A stretch of DNA of 64,000 bases. Source: Butyrivibrio sp. (lineage in GTDB: Bacteria; Bacillota; Clostridia; Lachnospirales; Lachnospiraceae). The DNA lies in contig NZ_JAGBLU010000091.1 of assembly GCF_017635265.1 (NCBI RefSeq), positions 62,001 through 126,000 on the forward strand. Reading direction: 5' to 3'. The notes beneath the pieces are model-generated. The model was given only the letters and a program-made list of their open reading frames with translations, made no database searches and was not told where the DNA came from. Positions 38,012-45,663 of this stretch are shown here, in pieces; the first letter of the stretch is position 1, and the number at the start of each line of letters is the position of its first letter. Position numbers and translations under genes: made by a program.

Positions 38012-38536
38012 ATGAATAAAAAGAAAATTATGAAGGAAAGACATGAACTACTTACCAGAATTCAGGGTGAAATGCAGGAAAATTATACAGCGGCTCTTAT
38101 AAGAGAACCGGAAAACGAAAATGATCCACCTATATTAAGTATTGTTTTTGATGGTCTTGGAATGGAGCATGATGATGCGTTTGGTGAATTTTATTTTCTG
38201 CCTCTCCCTGATGGTGAAGCTCGGGCGCAGCATTTTTCAGCAGTTATTACTATCGCTGATGACATTAAAGAAGATCACTTAAGTGAGCTCTTTGAGGCAA
38301 TGAGCTACATCAATTTTGCTCTGCCTTGTGGAGCTTACAGTATTGACAGTCAGAAGCGATTTATGGCGTTTCGTATGACCGCACCTCTTCCAATAGATAT
38401 AGATCCGGAAGAGCTATACAAAGAAGTCAATATTGTTATAGGAAATGCTGTGGCAATAACAGATGTACATATGGATATTCTTCTTAAAGTAATGGCAGGT
38501 GAGATGACTGTTGAGGATGTAAAGAAGGCTCTGTAA
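38012..38536 (+). CDS. YbjN / type III secretion chaperone-like protein
   Basis: 174 aa, acidic, no membrane segment. The pattern INFALPCGAYSIDSQKRFMAFRM, then a helix and AGEMTVEDVKKAL, fits the YbjN/CesT-like fold of small dimeric secretion chaperones. It is encoded directly between the three giant proteins and the AAA+ ATPase, where a cargo chaperone would be expected. GAGGA lies only two bases before ATG 38012; the in-frame ATG at 38030 is an alternative. The fold assignment rests on a remembered pattern and the chaperone role on position. Confidence 0.6.
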   Translation: MNKKKIMKERHELLTRIQGEMQENYTAALIREPENENDPPILSIVFDGLGMEHDDAFGEFYFLPLPDGEARAQHFSAVITIADDIKEDHLSELFEAMSYINFALPCGAYSIDSQKRFMAFRMTAPLPIDIDPEELYKEVNIVIGNAVAITDVHMDILLKVMAGEMTVEDVKKAL

Positions 38537-38551
38537 CTATGGAGTGATAAT

Positions 38552-38770
38552 ATGAGCAACGAATACAGTGAGCGTATAAGAAAAGAAGAAAAGAAAAGGA
38601 ATACTTCGTATTTTGATGAAGATAACGAAGAGACTTTTGTCTATGATGAGAGGAAGACAATGCAGTTCATTAATAGTCAAAAAGGCGGAGTATTCGATAC
38701 TAAAATGCAAAAAGGAATCAACACAGCTGAAAGCGTTTTTGAAAGGGATGCCTTGTTCAAAACAAGATAG
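38552..38770 (+). CDS. Small 72-aa hydrophilic protein of unknown function
   Basis: No family recognised. It is highly charged, without Cys or membrane segment, with an acidic patch (FDEDNEETFVYDE) and a likely amphipathic helix at the end. GGAG lies six bases before the ATG. It sits 15 bases after the chaperone-like gene and 15 before the ATPase, so it is almost certainly translated. It may be an adaptor between cargo and ATPase, or a second chaperone. Confidence 0.65.
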   Translation: MSNEYSERIRKEEKKRNTSYFDEDNEETFVYDERKTMQFINSQKGGVFDTKMQKGINTAESVFERDALFKTR

Positions 38771-38785
38771 CGAGGGTTATACTTT

Positions 38786-41179
38786 ATGGGAAATTTTGAG
38801 AAGGGTACCAATAACAAACCGTTCAGGGATTACAGTGAGTATATGCAGTATATCTTCGACTGTGTAAACTGTTGTCTTGATGCCTATATTACCAAGATGA
38901 AGGTCACCTTTGCAAACGGTGAAGGTGGTTACAAGAACGTTCTTTATCCGGATATTGAATTGGCAGGTGAAACCTGTAAAAACAGGCTGGAAGCCTCCTA
39001 TAAGCAATATTCTGTAGAAAAACCTGCAAAGAATGGCAGGAAAAAGGCCAAAACCAAAGCAAAAGAAGCTTTGGAGCAGGAAGATGAAGATATCGAAGAG
39101 AGCAGTGAAGATAGTGAGCTTTTAAATCTTCTTGGAGGGTTTTCTAATTCAGATTTTTTTAAGAATGAGGATTCTGAAGATGAAGGAGAAAACGAAGAAA
39201 TCTGGAATGAAATAAAAAAGGACTCAGATATTCCTGTTCTTGAAAGGTTAAAGACAATAGAAGAAAGAGCACGGCTGACAATTGAGAATGGAACAGAGCT
39301 TCCTTTCTATGAGCTATGCAACAGGCTTTCTTTTGAACCATTTACTGTATTTTGTTTCGCCTGCGGTCTTTTGTCTTCAACCCAGACGGATTATGCGGGA
39401 GTTTTCCATATAATCAACGAAAGTGGTTCTCTTTCTGCGCCTACCATTGAATCGGCAGCCAAGATCTTTTTCGGCGACGGATTTTCCATTACCAGAGCCT
39501 ATGGCGACATGAGTGCATGTTTGGAACAGCTCCTTCCGGTTTTGCCGCTACAGGTTACCGGAAGTATGCCATTTTCCACAGTTGTATCTCCGGATAAAAG
39601 AATAATCGACTTTCTGTTTGGACGAAATCCTCTTTTACTGGATGAGAATTACAGCCGCTTTATCTATATGTTGACGGATGATAAGGAACTTGATCCAATT
39701 ATGGCTAATGATGGAAGATATGACGCTATGAAGACTTCCTATAATGATGGCGTAAGAATTTTCTATTACTATGGTGATGACGGTAGCGGAAGGCGGTTTT
39801 TTGTTAAGAATTTCTGTAAAGAAAATGGACTTAAGGCCATTGCGATAAATTGCAAAAAACTATTTGTCTATGATTATCAGTTTGTAGAAAAGGCCTTTTG
39901 GTCTGTGACAAGGGAGTGTATCCTGTCAAAAGCCTGCTGTTGTCTTACGGAACTGACATATAGAGAAGAAGAAAAAGAGAAATTCTTTGGCTTCATGGAT
40001 TTGGCTTTTTCAAAGTTGACAGAAAAAAATATTCTGGTATTTGCCATGAGCAAACTTTTCATTGATTTCAGAGAGGTTACAAAGAATCAGTTTACTGACC
40101 TTGAACTTCCGACACCTGATACGTCAGACAGACAAAAGTGCTGGGAGTATTTTGCCAAGGACTATTCTCTGGCAGAAGATATTGATCTTTTGGAGATGTC
40201 CACTAAGTTTCTTTTTACGCCGGGCAAGATCCACGATGCGCTGATTAAAGCAAAAGCACTATCCAACATGGATAAAGAAATAGTGATTTCGAGAGAGACT
40301 CTTTTTAAGGGGTGCTATGCCCAAATGAGTTCTGAACTGACTCAGAAAGCCACTAAGGTAGATGCTAAATTTGGCTTTGATGATATTGTCATGAATGCTA
40401 CCCAAAAGGAGACTATCCTTCATGCCATAGAACAGATGACCTTTAGAAAGCAGGTCTATGAAAATTGGAATTATACCAAGAAATATCCTTATGGTCGCGG
40501 GCTTTCCATACTTTTATTCGGAGCTCCCGGAACCGGTAAATCTATGTGTGCGCAGGTTATAGCCCATGAGCTTAATCTTGAGCTCTATAGAGTTGACCTT
40601 TCCAAGGTTATTGATAAATATGTAGGTGAAACTGAAAAGTCAATTTCCATGATTTTCAGAGAAGCCAAGAAGTGTAATGTGGTACTGTTTTTCGACGAAT
40701 GTGATACTCTTTTTGCAAAACGTTCCGACGACGGAGGTTCCAATCAGGCATCCAACAACAATAAGACGGCAATGCTTCTTCAGGAAGTTGAAGCTTATGA
40801 CGGAGTATCGGTTCTTGCCACTAACTACAAGCATAACATTGATCCTGCATTCTTTAGACGTATGAAATATATCGTAGAATTCCAGTTCCCTGATGTTGAT
40901 ACCAGAGAGATGCTTTGGAAGACCACAATTCCCAAGGACACTCCTCTGGCCGATGATGTGGATATTAGATTTCTTGCAGAAAAGTTTGAATTTGTTGGAG
41001 GTAATATCAAGAATTGTATACTTAATGCAGCATTCCTTGCGGCAGCAGATCCTGGTGCAAACGGCAAGGTCTGGATGAGACATTATCTCAATGCAGTCAA
41101 GTATGAATTTGTTAAGGTGGGTAAAGTATTTACCAAGGCAGATTTTGAACCCTACGCAGAAGACGTAGGGCTGGCATAA
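38786..41179 (+). CDS. AAA+ ATPase of the contractile injection system (Afp15/CDC48-like)
   Basis: 797 aa. The C-terminal third is a AAA+ domain: Walker A GAPGTGKS at residues 579-586, Walker B LFFDECD with Asp637-Glu638, a sensor-1-type LATNYK, and arginine-rich FRRMKY. The N-terminal ~200 residues include an acidic low-complexity stretch (EQEDEDIEESSEDSE). A winged-helix/recognition-type region (about 200-530) follows, as in ATPases of extracellular CIS loci. Such ATPases are proposed to act in particle assembly or cargo loading. It is the last gene of block 1 and converges on the histidine kinase gene, eight bases away. Confidence 0.87.
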   Translation: MGNFEKGTNNKPFRDYSEYMQYIFDCVNCCLDAYITKMKVTFANGEGGYKNVLYPDIELAGETCKNRLEASYKQYSVEKPAKNGRKKAKTKAKEALEQEDEDIEESSEDSELLNLLGGFSNSDFFKNEDSEDEGENEEIWNEIKKDSDIPVLERLKTIEERARLTIENGTELPFYELCNRLSFEPFTVFCFACGLLSSTQTDYAGVFHIINESGSLSAPTIESAAKIFFGDGFSITRAYGDMSACLEQLLPVLPLQVTGSMPFSTVVSPDKRIIDFLFGRNPLLLDENYSRFIYMLTDDKELDPIMANDGRYDAMKTSYNDGVRIFYYYGDDGSGRRFFVKNFCKENGLKAIAINCKKLFVYDYQFVEKAFWSVTRECILSKACCCLTELTYREEEKEKFFGFMDLAFSKLTEKNILVFAMSKLFIDFREVTKNQFTDLELPTPDTSDRQKCWEYFAKDYSLAEDIDLLEMSTKFLFTPGKIHDALIKAKALSNMDKEIVISRETLFKGCYAQMSSELTQKATKVDAKFGFDDIVMNATQKETILHAIEQMTFRKQVYENWNYTKKYPYGRGLSILLFGAPGTGKSMCAQVIAHELNLELYRVDLSKVIDKYVGETEKSISMIFREAKKCNVVLFFDECDTLFAKRSDDGGSNQASNNNKTAMLLQEVEAYDGVSVLATNYKHNIDPAFFRRMKYIVEFQFPDVDTREMLWKTTIPKDTPLADDVDIRFLAEKFEFVGGNIKNCILNAAFLAAADPGANGKVWMRHYLNAVKYEFVKVGKVFTKADFEPYAEDVGLA

Positions 41180-41187
41180 ATTGCATA

Positions 41188-42120
41188 TCAGCATTTGGGA
41201 ATTTTGATTGTAACTACTGTTCCACCGCTACTTCTTTTTGTGATTTTTAAAGAGCCGCCGCATAGAGTATCAAGGCGGCTTTTTATATTGAATATTCCTA
41301 TATGGGGGTCAGATTCTAAGTCGAAGTTCATATTTTCAGGACTGTCATCAAAGGGAAAATCTATTCCTGTGTTCTCAACAACAAGTACACTGGTGGTGCC
41401 TTCTTTTCTGGTATGAATCATGATGTATAAAGGATCTGCTTCCGGATCAAGTCCATGCTTTACGGCGTTTTCAACAATTGGTTCCAAAGTCAGTGGAGGT
41501 AGCTTAAAAGATGTGTAAGGGGTATCATAATCAACAAAGATCATATCCTCATATCTTGCCTTTATCACGGCAAGGTACGCTTTTGTATGCTGTAATTCCT
41601 CCTCAAAAGGAATCAGCTCAGTTTTAACTACAGAACTAAAATTATTTTTGAGATATGTGGTGAAATTATCCAATACCTGCTGGGCTTTCTTAGGGTCGAG
41701 CTCACACAGATAATATATGTTTGACAGGGTGTTATAGATAAAATGAGGACGCATCTGAAGGGCTTTTGTGCGGAATGTTCGTTCTGCAATTTCTTTCTTT
41801 TGGAGATTATAATTTGATAATCCCATTTTTATTTCAAACAGAAACATAAAAAGGGATGCCAATGTGAAAATGGCTACAAAAGGAAGAACCAGGTAGCTGG
41901 GATGAAATCTGTAGTTTTTAGCCTCATGCAATATATACAGAATCTGAAAAAAGAAACTGAAAAAAAGACAAAGGATAATGGCAGTGTATATGGCCATAAA
42001 TAGCTTTGTATGACGTCTGTCCAGATACGGAATTTTCCATATAATAATAATTCCCAATAAAGAAATTGTAAGACCTATAACAGTGATGGCAAAATTTATG
42101 CACTCTAACAAAGTAAACAT
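41188..42120 (-). CDS. Sensor histidine kinase, LytS/YpdA-like (His_kinase family)
   Basis: 310 aa. Two to three membrane helices occupy residues 1-110 (TVIGLTISLLGIIIIW; LFMAIYTAIILCLFFSFFF; LVLPFVAIFTLASLFMFLF). The phospho-acceptor motif is LQMRPHFIYNTL, and the ATP-binding domain follows with PPLTLEPIVENAVKHG (N box) and IGIFNIKSRL (G box). This is the LytS-type architecture. The response regulator lies just upstream in the same operon. With only short loops outside, it probably senses a membrane signal or a partner protein. It likely controls the adjacent CIS genes. Confidence 0.9.
   Translation of the reverse strand: MFTLLECINFAITVIGLTISLLGIIIIWKIPYLDRRHTKLFMAIYTAIILCLFFSFFFQILYILHEAKNYRFHPSYLVLPFVAIFTLASLFMFLFEIKMGLSNYNLQKKEIAERTFRTKALQMRPHFIYNTLSNIYYLCELDPKKAQQVLDNFTTYLKNNFSSVVKTELIPFEEELQHTKAYLAVIKARYEDMIFVDYDTPYTSFKLPPLTLEPIVENAVKHGLDPEADPLYIMIHTRKEGTTSVLVVENTGIDFPFDDSPENMNFDLESDPHIGIFNIKSRLDTLCGGSLKITKRSSGGTVVTIKIPKC
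41253..41284 (+). terminator. Terminator for CIS block 1, located inside the convergent kinase gene
   Basis: AGCCGCC (41253-41259) and GGCGGCT (41274-41280) form a perfect seven-pair stem around a 14-base loop. It is followed on the plus strand by a run ending TTTTT before an A, about 75 bases after the ATPase stop. It lies in the 3' coding part of the minus-strand kinase gene, where it encodes the conserved RLDTLCGGSL stretch. The plus-strand orientation of the T-run fits termination of the ATPase operon. Confidence 0.5.
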
Positions 42121-42143
42121 ATACTATTCCGCCTTTTGCTATA

Positions 42144-42740
42144 TTATTTTTCTTGTGAAATCGATAAAGTAGGACGCAAACTACGAAGAGCCTTTTGAAA
42201 TTCTTCTTTTTTTATTGGTTTAACTAAAAAACCGGTAGCAGGGGTTTTCCAGGCCTCAAGGGCATAATTCGGAAAAGCAGTAAGAAAAATTATACTGGTA
42301 CTAGGACTCAGTTCATGGATTTTTGAAGACAAGTCAAAACCACTTGTCTTACCTATCTCAATATCAAGTATTGCTATATGTATTTTATTATTTTTGACAT
42401 ATTCAAGAGCTTCGTAGCATTTCTTAAAGGTTGATATGGTAGCTCCCGGAAGAGCATCTGCCACCACCATTCTTGCTCCCTGAAGAGCTATTAGCTCATC
42501 ATCTACGATAAGTACGCTAATGTCGGAATTATCATCTTTATTTTCAGTGATAAGGTCAGAAATATTAACTTCCAAAGCTTCTGCAAGACGAATGAGAGCT
42601 TTGGCACTTGGAATTCTGTCTCCGCTTTCCCAGTGGGCAATTGTGGAACGGTCAACGCCTAATAGTTCCGATAATTGATTCTGAGAAATATTCTTATTTT
42701 CGCGTATTGTTTTTAGTGTAATGCATAGTTTTTTATCCAT
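42144..42740 (-). CDS. XRE-type HTH / response-regulator receiver fusion
   Basis: 198 aa. Residues 1-65 are an XRE/Cro-type helix-turn-helix (SQNQLSELLGVDRSTIAHWESG). Residues about 72-190 are a CheY-like receiver: acidic pair in VDDE, phospho-acceptor Asp in IAILDIEIG, the Thr/Lys switch residues in FLTAF and FLVKPIK. Most receivers paired with LytS kinases carry a C-terminal LytTR domain, but here the DNA-binding part is an N-terminal XRE domain and no LytTR is present. The kinase gene follows after 23 bases. Position and the inverted repeat upstream suggest it regulates the divergent CIS block 2. Confidence 0.9.
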   Translation of the reverse strand: MDKKLCITLKTIRENKNISQNQLSELLGVDRSTIAHWESGDRIPSAKALIRLAEALEVNISDLITENKDDNSDISVLIVDDELIALQGARMVVADALPGATISTFKKCYEALEYVKNNKIHIAILDIEIGKTSGFDLSSKIHELSPSTSIIFLTAFPNYALEAWKTPATGFLVKPIKKEEFQKALRSLRPTLSISQEK

Positions 42741-42940
42741 AAAGAATCCCTATAAGATACAAAACCCAGTATACTCATATAAAAAATCTTACTGATAATA
42801 TTATGGCATGTATCAGGTGTGTACGAAATAAAGTTTATAAAAATTTAATAATTTGTGACGTGTTGTCACAGCGTCTACCAAATACTTTTTTTATAATTAA
42901 TTATATATAGTCCGTTTTCTATTCAGAACAGGGGGGCAAA
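42741..42940. promoter_or_regulatory. Divergent control region of the regulator pair and CIS block 2
   Basis: 200 very AT-rich bases between the XRE-receiver start and the first gene of block 2. On the plus side TATAAT (42892-42897) is a good -10 box, but the nearest -35-like TTGTCA (42863-42868) is 23 bases away, as in activator-dependent promoters. That -35-like site overlaps the inverted repeat listed next. On the minus side TATACT (42769-42774) and TTATCA (42793-42798) are 18 bases apart and may drive the regulator genes. Confidence 0.5.
42854..42870. promoter_or_regulatory. Perfect inverted repeat, candidate operator
   Basis: TGTGAC-N5-GTCACA is a perfect 6-bp palindrome with a five-base spacer, standing out in an otherwise A/T-dominated stretch. 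It lies about 70 bases before the ATG of block 2 and 114 bases from the XRE-receiver start. Its 17-bp size fits a dimeric XRE regulator. That the fusion protein binds it is inference. Confidence 0.5.
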
Positions 42941-44794
42941 ATGGCCAGCAATCAAGTATATCCATTCGAGCGGAATCGCTATTATCCCGGTAAAATGCTT
43001 ACAACAGCAGATTTCAAGGCAGAACAAAACTATCATATCAATAAGCTCAGATTCATGAACAGTCTTATCTACGGCACTGGAATAATCTGTGGTTGCAGCG
43101 TAGTTAATCTTGACGACCTTTCAATCCTCATTGAGAGTGGCGTTGCTATTGATGGAAATGGGAGAGAAATAATCATAGACTCTTCCCTTGTAAAAAAGCT
43201 GTCTGCTATAACAGGATTTGAAGAACTAAAAAGCGATAAGGCATGCCTTTGCGTGCGTTACGTGGAGAAAGATATTCATTCTGTTTATGCGGTAAGCCAT
43301 AAGGAATCTGATCAGGAATACGAGTTTAATCGTATCGAAGAAGGCTATGAGCTTTTTCTTGCTGACAAGGATGAATATGAAGAAGATGATGAGGAAAAGT
43401 CGCAGTTCCTTCATAGGGAAAACCTTTTTAAGGGTCCTAATTATGAAGGATATCTTGTTATGCCGGCTATAGTCTGCAAGGGCAAAAATGTCATGGCCAG
43501 AGTGGAAATCCATAAGCTTACCGATGCTAACGTAAAGTTGACATATATGGGCATACTGGATATACCTAATTATTCATCTCCTGAAGGCACACAACAGATT
43601 GATATAGCTATAGATGATGTAGAGCTTCCTAAAGGAGGGACCTATACAAAGAGTCTTTGGATGTATGTAGTGGATCAGGCAGGCAGTGAGTCAAATGTCA
43701 TTTTAAGAAGTGGGTCAAGTGCTGTTTTTGAAGATGATAAGGCTATTCCGGCGCAGAATAGTTTTGACATCAAGGTAAAAATGTCTGATGAATCCCCGTT
43801 ATCACTGATAAGAAGAGAAAATGGAAAGCTGTCACTGGAAGAGAGACAGACTATAAATTCGACCTATATTAAGCTGGCAGAGATTGATTTGCTTCGAACC
43901 GGCAGCGCTTATGTGATTGAAAGCATAAGAGAAGTTGGCAAAAATCCATATATGGATCTTCCGGCTCAGGAGGCTTTAAAGAATGATTATCTGGAGTTCT
44001 TTGTAAAAGAGGTTGAAATAAAGAAGGAACCCACCGAAATTGAAAAAGAAACAGCGCCTGCTGCCGTTTATAAAGTTCAGGAAACTGAACTTAAAAATGT
44101 AGCCACCGGAGTATTGGAAATACCTCTTGGGAAAAATGCAAGGACAGGAGACATAAGGTATTCAGGGGAGATCACCCATGGTCTTGGAACAGGTAATGTA
44201 TACGTGTCCATAGGATATGAATATCTTTCGCCGGATCAGACTCTTGGCGCCAGTGCAAAAAGTACCGTATATGGAAATCCTGAGCTGTTTTCAAGACAGT
44301 CACAACAGCTGGTTGATGCTGAAACAGCAGTAAGAGTTCTTAATGACAAGGGAAGTTTTGTTGTTGCTGCAAAACTTCTTAAGGATGTAGAATCCCTTGC
44401 TCTGACATACAGATGGGTTGCTATCAAGTTCCCTTCAGGAGAAGACCTTGAAGCAACGGATTATTATGGGAAATCCATAACGGCCAAGACACCTACAGTA
44501 GTTATGAGACCAAGGGAAAACTACTACTTTGGAGTTACCTTTAACAATATGGATAACTGCAGCATTTCTTACGAGCTTACTGCTCCGGGAAGCGGTGAAA
44601 TAACTACAGACGGTGTTTATACAGCTCCTGCAAGGGAAGGGGTATACGAGATACGTATTTACTGTTCAGACATGCCGATGGTATGTACTTATGCATATGC
44701 AATCGTCAAGAAAGATGTTTCTGAACAGGATCCCGGAAGTATAGAGGAGCAGAAAAAAGAACCATTGGTACAGATGCCGAATATCGACCTTTGA
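42941..44794 (+). CDS. Conserved CIS accessory protein with C-terminal Ig-like domain
   Basis: 617 aa, no signal peptide. The N-terminal ~70 residues (RYYPGKMLTTADFKAEQNYH, GIICGCSV, GVAIDGNGREI) match a protein often encoded in CIS loci of many phyla; the YFPGxLLTxxDF start is its hallmark. The middle is beta-rich, with two related jelly-roll-like segments (about residues 195-320 and 385-520). The C-terminus has an Ig-like domain with GSGEITTDGVYTAPA. A long acidic tract (DEYEEDDEEKS) lies near residue 145. A strong GGGGGG-type site precedes ATG 42941. It is the first gene of block 2 and may be a baseplate or anchoring component; its exact role is unknown. Confidence 0.68.
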   Translation: MASNQVYPFERNRYYPGKMLTTADFKAEQNYHINKLRFMNSLIYGTGIICGCSVVNLDDLSILIESGVAIDGNGREIIIDSSLVKKLSAITGFEELKSDKACLCVRYVEKDIHSVYAVSHKESDQEYEFNRIEEGYELFLADKDEYEEDDEEKSQFLHRENLFKGPNYEGYLVMPAIVCKGKNVMARVEIHKLTDANVKLTYMGILDIPNYSSPEGTQQIDIAIDDVELPKGGTYTKSLWMYVVDQAGSESNVILRSGSSAVFEDDKAIPAQNSFDIKVKMSDESPLSLIRRENGKLSLEERQTINSTYIKLAEIDLLRTGSAYVIESIREVGKNPYMDLPAQEALKNDYLEFFVKEVEIKKEPTEIEKETAPAAVYKVQETELKNVATGVLEIPLGKNARTGDIRYSGEITHGLGTGNVYVSIGYEYLSPDQTLGASAKSTVYGNPELFSRQSQQLVDAETAVRVLNDKGSFVVAAKLLKDVESLALTYRWVAIKFPSGEDLEATDYYGKSITAKTPTVVMRPRENYYFGVTFNNMDNCSISYELTAPGSGEITTDGVYTAPAREGVYEIRIYCSDMPMVCTYAYAIVKKDVSEQDPGSIEEQKKEPLVQMPNIDL

Positions 44795-44806
44795 GGGGAA
44801 CACTAA

Positions 44807-45652
44807 ATGATCTACGAATCCGGAAAAATGCGGCTTCTTGTGGTTTCCACCAAGTTTGTGGGGGAAGTCAATGACTGTTATATATGCAAGGATCTCTTGG
44901 CACCGGGTGAGATTTTATACACTGTGATAGTGGTGCACCAGCATGACATAGTCAGGGATGTACTGTCAATGTTCGCTCTTTCTGACAGAAAGGGAGAACA
45001 AATACTTATAGATAGTTTTTCTTATGGAGATAAGCATATATATGTATTCCCGTATCACAAAGAAAGACCGTTAGATCAGTTTTATGATGGAGATTTCCTG
45101 TCACTTTCACAGTGTGAGGATATTTGTATCAGTACGATTCTTGCCTGCATAACTTCTGATCTTCCATACCCAATTTTATATCTTCTTTTAAAGAATAATA
45201 TGCTTCAGCTTTCCAGCGACAATAATGTTTTTTTGGGATATGAGATGGATCTCAAGGACTTTAATAAGGAGATTTCTGAGAGGGAGTGTACTCAGGCCTG
45301 TGCCGAAATACTACTGCATCTTTTGGAACCAAAGTCCGGGAATAAGGCAACCAGTTACTACTTATTACAGAAAAAGACTGCTAATAATAGTTATGCCAGA
45401 TTCACTGATCTCTACAGAGATATAACAATTGCTGCAGTCACCAAAAAGAAACTGACTGTGCTGGAAGTTATAAGGTTATGGATTAAGAGAAATTCCGATG
45501 CTATTTTAGGAGTTTTGTTTTGGGTAAGCTTGATTTTGGCAATATTAGCGCTGAGTTTTATTATTTCCAGACTGTTTCTTGGGGGCAATTCTTGGCTGAG
45601 ATTACTGTTTAACACTTTTAAGAAAATAGGAACAGAGAGTCTTAATCAGTAG
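44807..45652 (+). CDS. Membrane-anchored pseudokinase-like protein
   Basis: 281 aa. A cytoplasmic N-terminal domain (about 1-225) is followed by one membrane helix (AILGVLFWVSLILAILALSFII) and a short outer tail. The order of elements in the soluble part recalls a protein-kinase C-lobe (hinge-like HIYVFPYHKERPL; LKNNMLQLSSDNNVFLGYEMDL where the catalytic loop and metal loop would be), but the catalytic Asp and Lys are absent. The layout of pseudokinase, single helix and outer part is like EssB/YukC of type VII secretion. The fold call is tentative. It ends 11 bases before the cyclase-like receptor gene and may belong to a membrane anchor. Confidence 0.5.
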   Translation: MIYESGKMRLLVVSTKFVGEVNDCYICKDLLAPGEILYTVIVVHQHDIVRDVLSMFALSDRKGEQILIDSFSYGDKHIYVFPYHKERPLDQFYDGDFLSLSQCEDICISTILACITSDLPYPILYLLLKNNMLQLSSDNNVFLGYEMDLKDFNKEISERECTQACAEILLHLLEPKSGNKATSYYLLQKKTANNSYARFTDLYRDITIAAVTKKKLTVLEVIRLWIKRNSDAILGVLFWVSLILAILALSFIISRLFLGGNSWLRLLFNTFKKIGTESLNQ

Positions 45653-45663
45653 GAAGGTGCGTG

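Noticed and set aside
41150..41170. Perfect hairpin CCCTACG-N7-CGTAGGG at the end of the ATPase gene
   Set aside because: No T-run on either strand and it is in coding sequence; the stem at 41253-41280 is a better terminator.
40640..41194. 184-codon open frame on the minus strand
   Set aside because: Antisense to the conserved AAA+ domain of the ATPase gene; no family features or ribosome site.
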